From Thecamonas trahens ATCC 50062 (lineage: Eukaryota; Apusozoa; Apusomonadida; Apusomonadidae): DNA of 64,000 nt. The position numbers were made by a program, and so were the translations under genes. This document shows positions 21,195 to 30,476 of this stretch, one piece after another (within the stretch, counting starts at the first letter, position 1; each line of letters starts with the position of its first letter). Location of the stretch: NCBI RefSeq assembly GCF_000142905.1, contig NW_013657650.1, forward strand, positions 156,981 to 220,980, in the 5' to 3' direction. The notes under the pieces were generated by a model. That model was not told the DNA's origin, ran no database searches, and saw only the letters and a program-made list of their open reading frames with translations.

Positions 21195-23213
21195 ATGGGA
21201 AGGCGCAAGAAGACCGGACTCGGTCGGGCGCTGCAGAGGAAGCAGCGCGAGGTGCGGTCGCAGACACACGCGGCGTCGTCGGCTCGGCACTCGCACGCTC
21301 TGGACCCACGGGCGGCAGAGCCCATGTACGGAGTGGGCTCTGTGACAGAGACCAACGACTTGACGGCGTTTCTGGAGGCGGCCGAGCTGGCTGAGCGTGA
21401 TTTCACCGCCGAGCGCGGAGTGGCCCTGGTGGTGGCCTCCGAGTCGGCGGCGACGCACTCGCTCCTCCCGTCGGATCTGGCTGAGCAGGAGAAGGTGAAG
21501 GCGCTACTGCAGGTCCCGCGCCGGCCGGGGTGGACGGCCGAGACGACCAAGGCCGAGCTGCAAAAGGCCGAGCGGACGTCGTTCCTCGAGTGGCGGGCAC
21601 AGCTTGCGCAGATCGAGCAGAACAAGGCTGTTCACGTGACGCCGTTTGAGAAGAACATCAACATGTGGCGCCAGCTGTGGCGGGTGGTGGAGAAGAGCCA
21701 CGTGGTGGTCCAGATCCTCGATGCTCGCAACCCGGACCTCTTCCGATGCACCTCGCTTGAGGACTACGTCAAGGACATCGACCCGACCAAGCGCAACATT
21801 CTGCTGGTGAACAAGGCCGATCTCGTTCCGCGCGAAATTCGTCTCCAATGGGCCGCAGCTTGGGAGGAGGCCGGCATCGAGGCTGTGTTCTTCTCGGCTG
21901 TTGCCGAGCAGGCCAAGCTCGACGCCGCCGCCAAGATTGCTAACTCGCTTGTCGCTGACGAGTTTGACTCGGACGGCGACGACGACGTCGCCGCCGCTGC
22001 CAAGGCCGCCGAGCGCGAGGCTGACCTCGCCGCCGCCGAGCCGTCGGTGCTGGAGAACCTCGAGGGTCCGTGGGAGGCTGGCCACCTGCTCACTCGCAAC
22101 GAGCTCATTGCCCACCTCACCCGCACCGCGCGCTCCGTCCAGGCCCTCATGGCCGAGGACGGCAACGTCGCGCCCGATGGCCAGCTCCAGCAGGCCATTG
22201 TCGGCCTTGTCGGCTACCCTAACGTTGGCAAGTCGTCGACCATCAACGCGCTCTACGGCGCCAAGAAGACCTCGGTGGCGGCCACGCCCGGAAAGACTAA
22301 GCACTTCCAGACCCTCATCCTCTCGGACGACATCATGCTCTGCGATTGCCCAGGTCTCGTCTTCCCGTCGTTTGTCTCCTCGCAGGCCGAAATGGTCTGC
22401 TCCGGTGTCCTGCCCATTGACAACCTGCGCTCGTACTACGGCCCGGTCTCGCTCGTCTGCCAGCGCATCCCGCGGGCTGTCCTAGAGGACGTCTACGGTG
22501 TCGCCCTCCCGCCGCCCGGCGAGGGCGAGGACCCCCACCGCGCCCCGTTTGTCACCGAGCTCCTCCAGGCCTACGCCTACAACCGTGGGTACATGACCCA
22601 GCGCGGGCCTGACGAGTCGCGCGCCTCGCGCGTCATCCTCAAGGACTACGTCTCGGGCAAGCTGCTCTACTGCTTCCGGCCCAACGAGGTCGCGCTCCAC
22701 GAGGCTGCCGCAGCTGCTGCCGCCGAGCGCAACGCCGCCATCTCGGGAAACCTCCTTCCCCATATTATGACAGCAGCCGAGGGCTCGACCCCGGTTGCCG
22801 ATGGCCTCCGTGACGACATCGACGCCGGCTTCCTCGCATCCGTCCCGGCAACGGCGACCGGCGCCCGAATCGTCACCCCAGGCACCTCAAACGCCGAAAA
22901 GGCTGCACCCAACTCGGAGCAGGCCAAGAAGCGCCGCGTCTTTGCAGACTCCAAGATGGCCAAGGACCGCGCCAAGATCGATGCTGCGTTCTTCTCGCAG
23001 ACCAAGGTCCAGGCCTACTCGCTCTCGTCAGCAGGCGCAACCTCGTCGTCGACTGCGGGTATGGTCTTTGCCTCGAAGAAGGAGCGCCGCCAGGCCCGCG
23101 CCCGCGAGAAGGCCCATGCCCGCGCCCGCAAGGCCGAGGAGGAGAAACGCGAGAAGCAGCTCCGCCTCTTGCGTAAGCTCCGCGATGAGGCCGCTGCTCA
23201 GCCGACAGAGTGA
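21195..23213 (+). CDS. LSG1: LSG1, large-subunit ribosome export GTPase
   Basis: Circularly permuted GTPase (672 aa) that removes the NMD3 adaptor from pre-60S ribosomal subunits in the cytoplasm. The permuted order is visible: G4 NKAD near residue 206, G1 GYPNVGKS near 340, then G3 DCPG near 384. Family signatures flank it: LQVPRRPGW and TPFEKNINMWRQLWRVVE before the G domain, and a C-terminal basic coiled coil (KKERRQARAREKAHARARKAEEEKREKQ segment). The N-terminal MGRRKKTGLGRAL is typical. ATG at 21195; no intron. It follows the HECT gene on the same strand, separated by a C-run. Confidence 0.95.
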   Translation: MGRRKKTGLGRALQRKQREVRSQTHAASSARHSHALDPRAAEPMYGVGSVTETNDLTAFLEAAELAERDFTAERGVALVVASESAATHSLLPSDLAEQEKVKALLQVPRRPGWTAETTKAELQKAERTSFLEWRAQLAQIEQNKAVHVTPFEKNINMWRQLWRVVEKSHVVVQILDARNPDLFRCTSLEDYVKDIDPTKRNILLVNKADLVPREIRLQWAAAWEEAGIEAVFFSAVAEQAKLDAAAKIANSLVADEFDSDGDDDVAAAAKAAEREADLAAAEPSVLENLEGPWEAGHLLTRNELIAHLTRTARSVQALMAEDGNVAPDGQLQQAIVGLVGYPNVGKSSTINALYGAKKTSVAATPGKTKHFQTLILSDDIMLCDCPGLVFPSFVSSQAEMVCSGVLPIDNLRSYYGPVSLVCQRIPRAVLEDVYGVALPPPGEGEDPHRAPFVTELLQAYAYNRGYMTQRGPDESRASRVILKDYVSGKLLYCFRPNEVALHEAAAAAAAERNAAISGNLLPHIMTAAEGSTPVADGLRDDIDAGFLASVPATATGARIVTPGTSNAEKAAPNSEQAKKRRVFADSKMAKDRAKIDAAFFSQTKVQAYSLSSAGATSSSTAGMVFASKKERRQARAREKAHARARKAEEEKREKQLRLLRKLRDEAAAQPTE

Positions 23214-23876
23214 ACACCCGCCCCCTTTCTTGGTTGGGCAAGCGCGAGCCTCCAGTTGTCACCGTCGACGGCGATGGCGGGTCCGGACACATCACGTTTC
23301 CGTACTTGGCGACGGCAATGCCGGTCGTACCCGAGCACACGTACCGCCTCGCCTTTGTTCCCTCCTTCTCTTGGAATACACGCCGAGTTGGCCGTGTCCG
23401 TCGTGGTGAGCGCCACGTCCTCATCGCTGCATCTGGCCGCCGCGGACAAGATCTCAGCGTTTAAGATGGCGTCACCGAGCATCCGTAAGCAAAGTACTAG
23501 CGTTGTCTGTGGCGTCCCAGAGCAATCATCCGTAGCGAATATATCGAACTTGTTGTTGCCGCACTCCGACTAGGTCGTCTCGCTAGTGCCGGTGCGCCCA
23601 CACACGTCGCCACCTTGACGGTCACCACCGCGTCGAGATCGCTTGGGCCACATCTTGCTGCGGCGTACTTTGCAATGAACAGGGTGACAAGCATACATAG
23701 CCATGGCCAGGGTGGCGGTGACGAAGATACTTGCATGCTTGAAACTGAGTATGCCATCGATTGTGGCGGGTGCGCGCCGATGAGTGTGGCGACGGGCGAG
23801 GGCCAGCTCACCACAGCCGCCGGACGACCACGGCCACCGCCACTGTGGCTGCCACCACTTTACTCCGGTCCTCGAC
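23214..23876. other. Gene-poor stretch between LSG1 and the SET-like gene
   Basis: Short open frames exist on both strands (for example 23198-23482 and 23497-23814, both minus), but none has a recognisable domain. The minus-strand frames show moderate coding character (a segment with hydrophobic start LVTLFIAKY), so a small intron-bearing gene cannot be excluded. The 3' UTR of LSG1 and promoter of the SET-like gene must lie here. Confidence 0.4.
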
Positions 23877-24845
23877 ATGGCCGGACTCGACACACCCGTG
23901 CGGTTGGTGCGCCCTGGAACTGCGGCGGCGACGGCAGTGGCACTCATCCGGGCAGGAACCGGCGAGGGCCTCGAGGATGTCCCGGTGTCCGAGTTGGGCA
24001 ATTTGCTGGGCTTTGAGTATTCGCGGACGGTGCGGCAGACTGGAGACGGCTCGGTGGTGGCCGAGTCCGATGCCGAGACTACGGCTGCCGAGATCGCTCT
24101 CCTTCGGTCGGTGGTGGTGGCTGATCTGGACGACGGCGTCGGGGCGCGGGTGTGGCTGGCCGGCGATGCCGAGGCCATTGCTCCGGGCACCGTCCTCGCC
24201 AGCTACACTGGCGACTACGCAACGCGCGAGGCCGATTCCGACTACACGCTGGCCTGGAGCGATGACGAGGATGAGGGTGATGGCGACGGCGACGGCATGG
24301 TCTCGCTCGACTCCGCCAAGCGCGGCAACATCACCCGGCTCTTCTCCTCGCTCCCGGAGCCGCACACCCTTGCCGGCTGCGCTGCCGGCGACGGCTATTC
24401 ACTGGCGTCGCTGGCGGTGGCCAACGCCCGCCCGAAGATCCTTGCTCGCGGCGCGGTTGCATTTATCGCCTCGCGGACCATCGCTCCGGGCGACGAGATC
24501 GGTTGGGACTATGGGCCGGGCTTCTGGGCAGCCCGCCCGCAGCTGAGCTACGCGCTCCTCGATGCCAGTACATACGCGCCGGTCAGCGCCGCCTGCGCCT
24601 CGCCCGATCCGCTCCGCACTGCTGCCGTCCAAGGCCTGACCTCAGTCGTCATGATGGCGGCGATGACTGCGCCCGGCGACGACCCGTCTACCGCGGCGGC
24701 CGCCACTCTCGCGTCGCTCTTTGCCGACCCGGCCCGCTCGCTCCACGCCGTCGGTGCCGATCTCAAGGCGCTGCTCACTGACGACTCCGAGCGCGAGCTC
24801 GTCGACGCCATTCTCGCCGAGTACCAGCCGTCGTCTGCGCCCTGA
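23877..24845 (+). CDS. SET-domain-like protein lacking the usual NHSC motif
   Basis: Protein of 322 aa from the first in-frame ATG at 23877. Residues 95-225 resemble a SET fold: a GTVLASYTGDY strand, SLDSAKRGNITRLFSSLP where SET proteins have GNxxRFxNHSC, then VAFIASRTIAPGDEIGWDYG, the C-terminal SET signature with the catalytic-type Tyr. The NHSCxPN segment, which forms the pseudoknot and binds the methyl donor, is replaced by SSLPEP, as in some divergent bacterial and protist SET-like proteins. An acidic insert (DDEDEGDGDGDG) follows the first part. A lysine methyltransferase is possible but activity is uncertain. The C-terminal 100 residues are helical and unrecognised. Confidence 0.65.
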   Translation: MAGLDTPVRLVRPGTAAATAVALIRAGTGEGLEDVPVSELGNLLGFEYSRTVRQTGDGSVVAESDAETTAAEIALLRSVVVADLDDGVGARVWLAGDAEAIAPGTVLASYTGDYATREADSDYTLAWSDDEDEGDGDGDGMVSLDSAKRGNITRLFSSLPEPHTLAGCAAGDGYSLASLAVANARPKILARGAVAFIASRTIAPGDEIGWDYGPGFWAARPQLSYALLDASTYAPVSAACASPDPLRTAAVQGLTSVVMMAAMTAPGDDPSTAAAATLASLFADPARSLHAVGADLKALLTDDSERELVDAILAEYQPSSAP

Positions 24846-24858
24846 CCTCCCGACGCGC

Positions 24859-25461
24859 TCAAGGCGCCAACGGCGCCAGCCGCCGCGGAATCCGCCCACC
24901 GTCAAACAACCGCCGCCGCTGCTCACTTGACCGCGCCTCACCTTTTTCCGCGACGACGACGGCTCTTGCCGGCACGGACGCAGCCAGCGCCTGCGCCAGC
25001 ATCGCCTCGGCGCCCGGCAGCAGCGCCAGCCCGATCAGCAGTCCATTCTCGACGGTAGCCCGCGCATCGCGCCCTGTAAACGCAAGCCGATGCGTCTTGT
25101 CCGCAACCGTGTCTACAGCACCGCCTGCTTTGTCGACTGCGTCGCTCGCCTCCGGCATGGCCGTCGCCATCGCAGCCAGAGCCGGCGCAGCCAATGCACT
25201 TGCTGCAATGGCCACATCGGCGCCTTCTGCTGCCGAACCGGCCGCATCAACGGAAGCTGCCAGCATAGCGGACTTTGCGGCACCGACTGCAGCAGAGATG
25301 GCGCTTGCTGCCGTGAGAGTGGCCTCTGTCTCGGCGGCGGGCGGCTTGCCATGGTTGTCCTCCTCTGATGCGCCGCCAAGGCCATGGCCTGCCTTCCAGC
25401 GGGCGTATCCATAGCCTGCGGCACCGACAGCCGCGATTGACCTCAGCAGATACTTGGGCAT
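24859..25461 (-). CDS. Ala-rich protein of unknown function
   Basis: Protein of 200 aa with an ATG at 25461. It starts with a hydrophobic, basic segment (MPKYLLRSIAAVGAAGYGYARWK), which could be a mitochondrial or membrane-targeting signal. The centre is strongly Ala-rich and probably helical (residues 45-125). The last part contains a hydrophobic patch NGLLIGLALLPGAEAML and a basic end with RRRLFDGG. No family was recognised. Its 3' end lies 13 bases from the stop of the convergent SET-like gene, which supports its being a real gene. Confidence 0.55.
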   Translation of the reverse strand: MPKYLLRSIAAVGAAGYGYARWKAGHGLGGASEEDNHGKPPAAETEATLTAASAISAAVGAAKSAMLAASVDAAGSAAEGADVAIAASALAAPALAAMATAMPEASDAVDKAGGAVDTVADKTHRLAFTGRDARATVENGLLIGLALLPGAEAMLAQALAASVPARAVVVAEKGEARSSEQRRRLFDGGRIPRRLAPLAP

Positions 25462-25892
25462 GCTCTTCTCCGTTGCCTGTGGGTGCAGTGTTATCCAGCC
25501 TATGCCTCTGCCTCTGCCCGGCCTCTAGGTCCTGCACCCGACCTCGCTCCACTGGTGTGTGCGCCTGCTTTTGGCGCCAACCACCCACCCACCCACTCAC
25601 CCCCCAACGATTAATTGACGTTACCCCCAATCATACCCCAGGCCGCACCCCACCCACCCACCCACTCACCCCCCCAACGATCCTCCCTCCTCCTCCACCT
25701 CACCTCACCCACACCCACACCCTCACATGCTTCGTGCGGTCACAAGTGCCCTCCGTGCGGTCACCCCCGCACGCGCCATCCCGTACGCCCCCCCTCCCTC
25801 CCCTTCCCCTCCCCTCCCCCCCCCTGCCTTCACACAATTAATCCCGCCATGGCCTCCACGCGTCACACTCACTCTCCCCCACACCCACGGAC
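25462..25892. other. C-rich intergenic region with a direct repeat; possible first exon
   Basis: Two copies of a CCCACCC...ACTCACCCCC...AACGAT segment occur at about 25582-25611 and 25650-25681. At 25727-25782 a short frame codes MLRAVTSALRAVTPARAI, followed by a GTACGC donor-like site; it joins in phase to the next gene (see that entry). The rest is C/T-rich low-complexity sequence. Confidence 0.5.
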
Positions 25893-26378
25893 ATGGGAGT
25901 GCACAGGGCATGGAGTGCGGGAGTGCGGGGTATGGCTGGAGAGGTTGCCCAGGACACTGAGTCCGGCTCCTCCCGCTCGTCCGATGTAGTCTCGCCGCCG
26001 TCGGCAGGCTCGCCCAAGCGCATGGCCAAGCCAACCACGGCCCGCAGGCGGAGTCGGTACAAGGGCCGCATGCACGCTCGCCAGCGCCAGCGGGTTCACG
26101 GCCACCGCGAGCGCAAGGTCAACACCTCGCGGAACGCCGTGGCAAAGGCCTCCAAGCGCGATCTGCAGCATGAGCTCGATGCCGCCTTCCATCGCTTCCT
26201 CTCTGCCAACCAGATGATGGAGTACGCGCCCGGCGGCGCTTCGGCCACCGTCAAGGCCAACCTCGCCAAGCGCAAGGCAAAGTCTGCCGCTGTTGTCCGC
26301 CCCGAAGCTGCCCGTTTCCGCCTCTCGCTCGCCGAGGAGAAGCTCTTCTTTGCCGGCAACGACGACGGCTTCAAGTAG
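25893..26378 (+). CDS. Small basic protein of unknown function (possibly mitochondrial)
   Basis: The open frame starts at an ATG at 25893 (161 aa). The core is very basic (RRRSRYKGRMHARQRQRVHG), followed by a helical segment (DLQHELDAAFHRFLSANQMM) and a C-terminal region ending FFAGNDDGFK. It could bind nucleic acid or a ribosome. An alternative two-exon model adds exon 1 at 25727-25782 (an Arg-rich, acid-free, mitochondrial-presequence-like start) joined through an intron 25783-25906 ending CACAG; length and phase match other introns here. The family was not recognised. It converges on the LRR kinase gene with 45 bases between stops. Confidence 0.55.
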   Translation: MGVHRAWSAGVRGMAGEVAQDTESGSSRSSDVVSPPSAGSPKRMAKPTTARRRSRYKGRMHARQRQRVHGHRERKVNTSRNAVAKASKRDLQHELDAAFHRFLSANQMMEYAPGGASATVKANLAKRKAKSAAVVRPEAARFRLSLAEEKLFFAGNDDGFK

Positions 26379-26423
26379 TTGCCAAGCTGATTCACTAAAG
26401 GACTTTACCACGCCTCCCGCCTC

Positions 26424-29400
26424 TCACAGGTAGTCGACAAGCAGCTCGCCGAGCGACTTGCGCCGCGACGCCCGGTCGGCTTTGGTCAGCCGGCGGACAA
26501 TGTCGTCAAACGACGGCCGTCGCGCCGCCTCGCGGTGCCAGCACTCACGGATGAGCTTGGCGAGAAAGCCGGGCGCGTCCTTGGGCAGCGCCGGCCGCCC
26601 GCCTCCCGCCACCACGTCGGGGATCGACGACGTCGGCTGGACTTCGGCAAACGGCTTTTGCGAGGTGAGGATCTCCCACAGCACAATGCCGTACGAGTAC
26701 ACGTCGGCCTTTTCGTCATACTCTTGGTTGAGTAGGACTTCCGGCGCGATCCAGCGGACCTTGCCGGTCACGCCGGCGCAGATCGACTCATTCGACTCCT
26801 TGACAAAGGCAAGGCCAAAGTCGGCGATCTTGGCGGTAAAGTTGGCGCCCGAGATCGGGTACGCGATGAGGATGTTGTGCGACGAGAGGTCGCGGTGAAT
26901 GATCTTGGGCTGCGAGCCGTGGAGGTAGCTCATTCCGCGCGCCACGTCGAGCGCAATCCGCAGCAGCCACGTGAGGTACACCCGCTGGTGCTCCACGTGC
27001 AGGAGCGAGTACAGCGAGCCGCCGCCGATAAACTCGGTCACGATGCAGAGGAATGGCGGCTGGAGGCACGCGCCGATGAGCGAGACCACGTTCGGGTGGT
27101 GGAGCTTCGAAAGAATCGCTACCTCGCGCCGGAGGCCTGCAATCACCGCACGCGTCGGCAGCGTGTCGTACTTGAGCACCTTGGCTGCCACCGTCACCCC
27201 GTTCCAGTCGCCCTTGAACACAGCCCCAAACGCGCCCTCGCCCAGCTTGACCCCGAGCTCGATGTCGTTCGGGTCGATCTCGTACTCGGAGAGCGGGCCC
27301 GTCATGTCCGACACCGCCTGGTTCTGCGGTGACGGGTCTACGGCCGACGGGCTGCTCTGGTACGACCCGCCCGAGAACGAGTCGCGCGACGGCCCGCCGC
27401 CGAGTGGCACAGACGACGCCACGTCGCGGTCGCGCGGCAGGATCCGAAGGAACGACGAGATCGACGGCGCAGACGCCGCAGCAGCCGCAGCCGCAGACGC
27501 CGCCATCGCTGCGCTCCGCCCGCGTGGAATCATCAAAAATGGTGTCGACGGGGACGTCGACGGCGTCACACCAAGCCCCGGCTGCGAGACTGCACACACA
27601 CTCCGCCCGCCCGCCACTGGCAGCAGCGACGGCGGCGATGCCGACATCGAGCCCGATGATGATCCAGTGTGCCCGCCCGAGTGCTCGTCGTCGAGCACGT
27701 GGATCGCTCCAGTCACCGCCTTGGAGTACGCGCAAGTCCCAAACGACATCCGCTGGAACGGCACGCTTAGCCCGTCGTCGTCGGCATCGCCTTCATCGTC
27801 GCCGTCTTCGACATCGTCGCCGTCGTCGTCGGCGACCTCGGATGTCGACCACGACCCGACGTCGCTGCCACGCTCGCTCGCCTCGCTCGCCGCCCGCGAC
27901 CGCTGCTGCGCCACGTACACCTCGGCGTACTCGGCATCATACAACGCCTGCGGCGCAAAACAGGGCTCGCGCGGCGACGTCGGCGTCGACGCCCGCGACG
28001 ACGGCGTCACAGGCGCCTCTGCGCCAAGAACAGCCGACGCCGATGCCGGGCCGTACAGGCCCGCTGGAGCCTCGTACGCCGACGCCGGCCGCACGTCCGC
28101 TGCCCCTGCAGCATCAACGTATCCGTGCGCGTCGAGATCGAGTGACGACGCCCCGGCCAGCGCCGTAAACGCAACCTTGGGCGGATCCGCATAGCTCCGC
28201 CCGTAATGGTACTGCCGCAGCATGTCGTAGCTCGACGGATTGCGCAAGTACTCGAGCGTCGACGAGACGCCCATGACCCATACCTCCCGCAGCGTCGCCT
28301 TCAGCGGGTTGCTGTACAAGTCCAGCCGAGACAGTGCCCGGCAGTGGCCCAGTGACGACGGCAGGCTCCGCACCTGGTTGTTGTTGAGGTAGAGGTACTT
28401 GAGGAACGAGAGCGAGCCGATCGAGAGCGGGACCGTGCTCAGCGAGTTGTTCGAGACGTACAGCTCCTGCAGCGACCGCAAAGAGCCGATGTCTTCTGGC
28501 AGCTCCCGCAGCGCGTTGTTGTCGAGCGAAAGCTGGACCAGTCGCTCCAGCGCAGAAATCTCGCACGGCAGCGTCCGCAGCACGTTGTTCCGCAGCGTCA
28601 GCACCTTGAGCCCGGTCAGCGCCCCGATCGATCGCGGCAGCTCGCGGAGCTTGTTGTCCGACACGTGCAGCGTGTGCAGGCCAGTGAGTCGCCCTAGCTC
28701 CTCCGGAAGCCGCGTCAGCACATTCGAGTTGAGGTTCATCTCCTGCAGTGCGCCCAGCGCGCAGAGTTCTGCCGGAAAGTGCGCCAACCGGTTGCCCGAC
28801 GCGTTGAGCTCCACTAGCACCGAGCACGCGCCAAGCCCGAGCGGAAGCGTCGTCAGCGCGTTGTTCGCCAGGTTGACAACCTCCACGCTCGCCCATGCCG
28901 ACACCTCCTCCGGCAGCTTCTGTAGCTTGTTGTTCGCGAGCGAGATAAACCGGAGACCGCGCCAGCCACCCACTCCTGCAGGCAGGGCGTTGAGCTTGTT
29001 GCCCTCGAGGTTGAGGCACTCGAGCGAGCACCACGACGCCACAGCCTCGGGCAAGCTCGTTAGCCCGGCGTACTGCAGCGAGAGCTGCCGCACACCGTCG
29101 AGCGCGCCCACAAACTCGGGCAAGCTCGTCAGCTTGGTAGCATGCAGCTTGAGCACCTCGAGCTTGGGCAGCGAGCAGATCGAGCCGTGCACTTCGTTCT
29201 CTGTGCTACCGCATGCGGCCTCTTGGAACGACAGCCGCCGCGCCACAGGCTCGTTGAGCCCGTCAAAGCCGAGAATCGCGTTGGACGAGAGGTCAATGAC
29301 CCGGAGCTCGCGGCACAACGCGAGCACCTCCGGCACGCCCGTCAGCTGGTTGTGCGAGACGTCGATCCGGGTCAGCTCGCCCAAAACAGCCATCTCGCCC

Positions 29401-30476
29401 GGCAGCACCTTGAGCAAGTTGTCGGTGAGAATGAGAACGCGAAGCTGATCTAGGAGCCCGATGGCTGGCGGCAGGACCGCAAGGTCGTTGCGCGCCAGGT
29501 CCAGATGTGTCAGCGACGCTAGCCTCCCACTCGCAGCTGCTTGCCAGATCGGCTGCAGCTTGAACTTGCGCGAGAGCCGGACTTGCGCCACCAGCGCGGA
29601 GATCTCGCCGGGCGTCAGCGGCTGGTCCTTGAACGGCGACGATGCCTGCTGTCGCCCCGACGGCGACCGTGGTGGGCTCCACCCGGCCGCGCCCGGCGGG
29701 CTTCTCATCCGCGGCGAGACACTCAGCGACGGCGTGTACGGCCCGACCGGCGTCGTCGGCGACGTCGGCGCAACAGACCACGCGGTCGGCGTGAAAATAG
29801 AGTCTGGCGACGACGCAAGGAGCCGCGGCGACATCAGAGGCGACCGCGCCACAGAGTTTGCTGCAGCGGCTGCCGCAGCCTCAGCGGCTGCAGCCTCGGC
29901 GGCCACTGAGAGCATGTCCAACGCCAGTCGCGAACGGGCTCGCGCTGCCATGCTCACATAATCCGAGTCCGACCGACGCCGAGCATGCTCTCCAGACCCG
30001 CCAGACCCGCCAGACGACGCGTGTCGCGCCTTGGGACGCCGCACCCCGCGTCCACCCGCACGCCCGGACGAAATCGGCCTCGGCTGCGTCACAGATGTAG
30101 GCGGCGCCGGCGACGTCGGCTCAGACGCCGGCAGCCCCAAGCTTGGCTTTGCCGCTCCAAGCCTTGCCCGCCGCGTCACCGCCACCGGCGCCGGCGAGTC
30201 GGTCGGCGTCGGGTTCGACGTCACGTTGGGCGTAGGCGGCGCCAAGAGCTCATGCTTGCGCCCCGCCCGCTCTCTGCGAGCCCCAAGGTCAATGTGCTTC
30301 AGCAGCGAGAGCAACTCGGCCACCACCGGCCGCGACGACGACAGTCGGTGGTCATTAACCACCAGCGAGCCCGTGGCTATGGCCTTGGCCACCAGCTCCG
30401 CCAGTTCCTGCTCGCCCACCGGCCCCACGACCCACACACATACACACCACACACAGCCGCACACAACCATGCCCAT
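26424..30476 (-). CDS. LRR-TKL protein kinase
   Basis: Protein of about 1,350 aa. The N-terminal third is Ser/Pro/Ala low complexity. Residues 305-735 hold about 17 leucine-rich repeats of the LxxLxLxxNxLxxLPxxI type found in SHOC2/Roco-like proteins. After an acidic linker, residues 1070-1340 form a TKL-type kinase: glycine loop LGEGAFGAVFKG, lysine in VAAKVLK, catalytic HRDLSSHNIL, DFGLAF, and WIAPEVL, with SYGIVLWEILT. HRDLSSHN is like the HRDLxSHN of amoebozoan TKL kinases. All catalytic residues are present. It lacks a Roc GTPase and a membrane segment. The ATG at 30476 is followed by Cys/Val/Trp-rich sequence from a GT-rich repeat; an intron may hide the true first exon, and secure coding begins around 30415. 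Confidence 0.9.
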   Translation of the reverse strand: MGMVVCGCVWCVCVWVVGPVGEQELAELVAKAIATGSLVVNDHRLSSSRPVVAELLSLLKHIDLGARRERAGRKHELLAPPTPNVTSNPTPTDSPAPVAVTRRARLGAAKPSLGLPASEPTSPAPPTSVTQPRPISSGRAGGRGVRRPKARHASSGGSGGSGEHARRRSDSDYVSMAARARSRLALDMLSVAAEAAAAEAAAAAAANSVARSPLMSPRLLASSPDSIFTPTAWSVAPTSPTTPVGPYTPSLSVSPRMRSPPGAAGWSPPRSPSGRQQASSPFKDQPLTPGEISALVAQVRLSRKFKLQPIWQAAASGRLASLTHLDLARNDLAVLPPAIGLLDQLRVLILTDNLLKVLPGEMAVLGELTRIDVSHNQLTGVPEVLALCRELRVIDLSSNAILGFDGLNEPVARRLSFQEAACGSTENEVHGSICSLPKLEVLKLHATKLTSLPEFVGALDGVRQLSLQYAGLTSLPEAVASWCSLECLNLEGNKLNALPAGVGGWRGLRFISLANNKLQKLPEEVSAWASVEVVNLANNALTTLPLGLGACSVLVELNASGNRLAHFPAELCALGALQEMNLNSNVLTRLPEELGRLTGLHTLHVSDNKLRELPRSIGALTGLKVLTLRNNVLRTLPCEISALERLVQLSLDNNALRELPEDIGSLRSLQELYVSNNSLSTVPLSIGSLSFLKYLYLNNNQVRSLPSSLGHCRALSRLDLYSNPLKATLREVWVMGVSSTLEYLRNPSSYDMLRQYHYGRSYADPPKVAFTALAGASSLDLDAHGYVDAAGAADVRPASAYEAPAGLYGPASASAVLGAEAPVTPSSRASTPTSPREPCFAPQALYDAEYAEVYVAQQRSRAASEASERGSDVGSWSTSEVADDDGDDVEDGDDEGDADDDGLSVPFQRMSFGTCAYSKAVTGAIHVLDDEHSGGHTGSSSGSMSASPPSLLPVAGGRSVCAVSQPGLGVTPSTSPSTPFLMIPRGRSAAMAASAAAAAAASAPSISSFLRILPRDRDVASSVPLGGGPSRDSFSGGSYQSSPSAVDPSPQNQAVSDMTGPLSEYEIDPNDIELGVKLGEGAFGAVFKGDWNGVTVAAKVLKYDTLPTRAVIAGLRREVAILSKLHHPNVVSLIGACLQPPFLCIVTEFIGGGSLYSLLHVEHQRVYLTWLLRIALDVARGMSYLHGSQPKIIHRDLSSHNILIAYPISGANFTAKIADFGLAFVKESNESICAGVTGKVRWIAPEVLLNQEYDEKADVYSYGIVLWEILTSQKPFAEVQPTSSIPDVVAGGGRPALPKDAPGFLAKLIRECWHREAARRPSFDDIVRRLTKADRASRRKSLGELLVDYL

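Noticed and set aside
26784-27735. Minus-strand frame of about 315 aa inside the kinase gene
   Set aside because: It is a shifted frame of the LRR-TKL kinase on the same strand, without any domain of its own.
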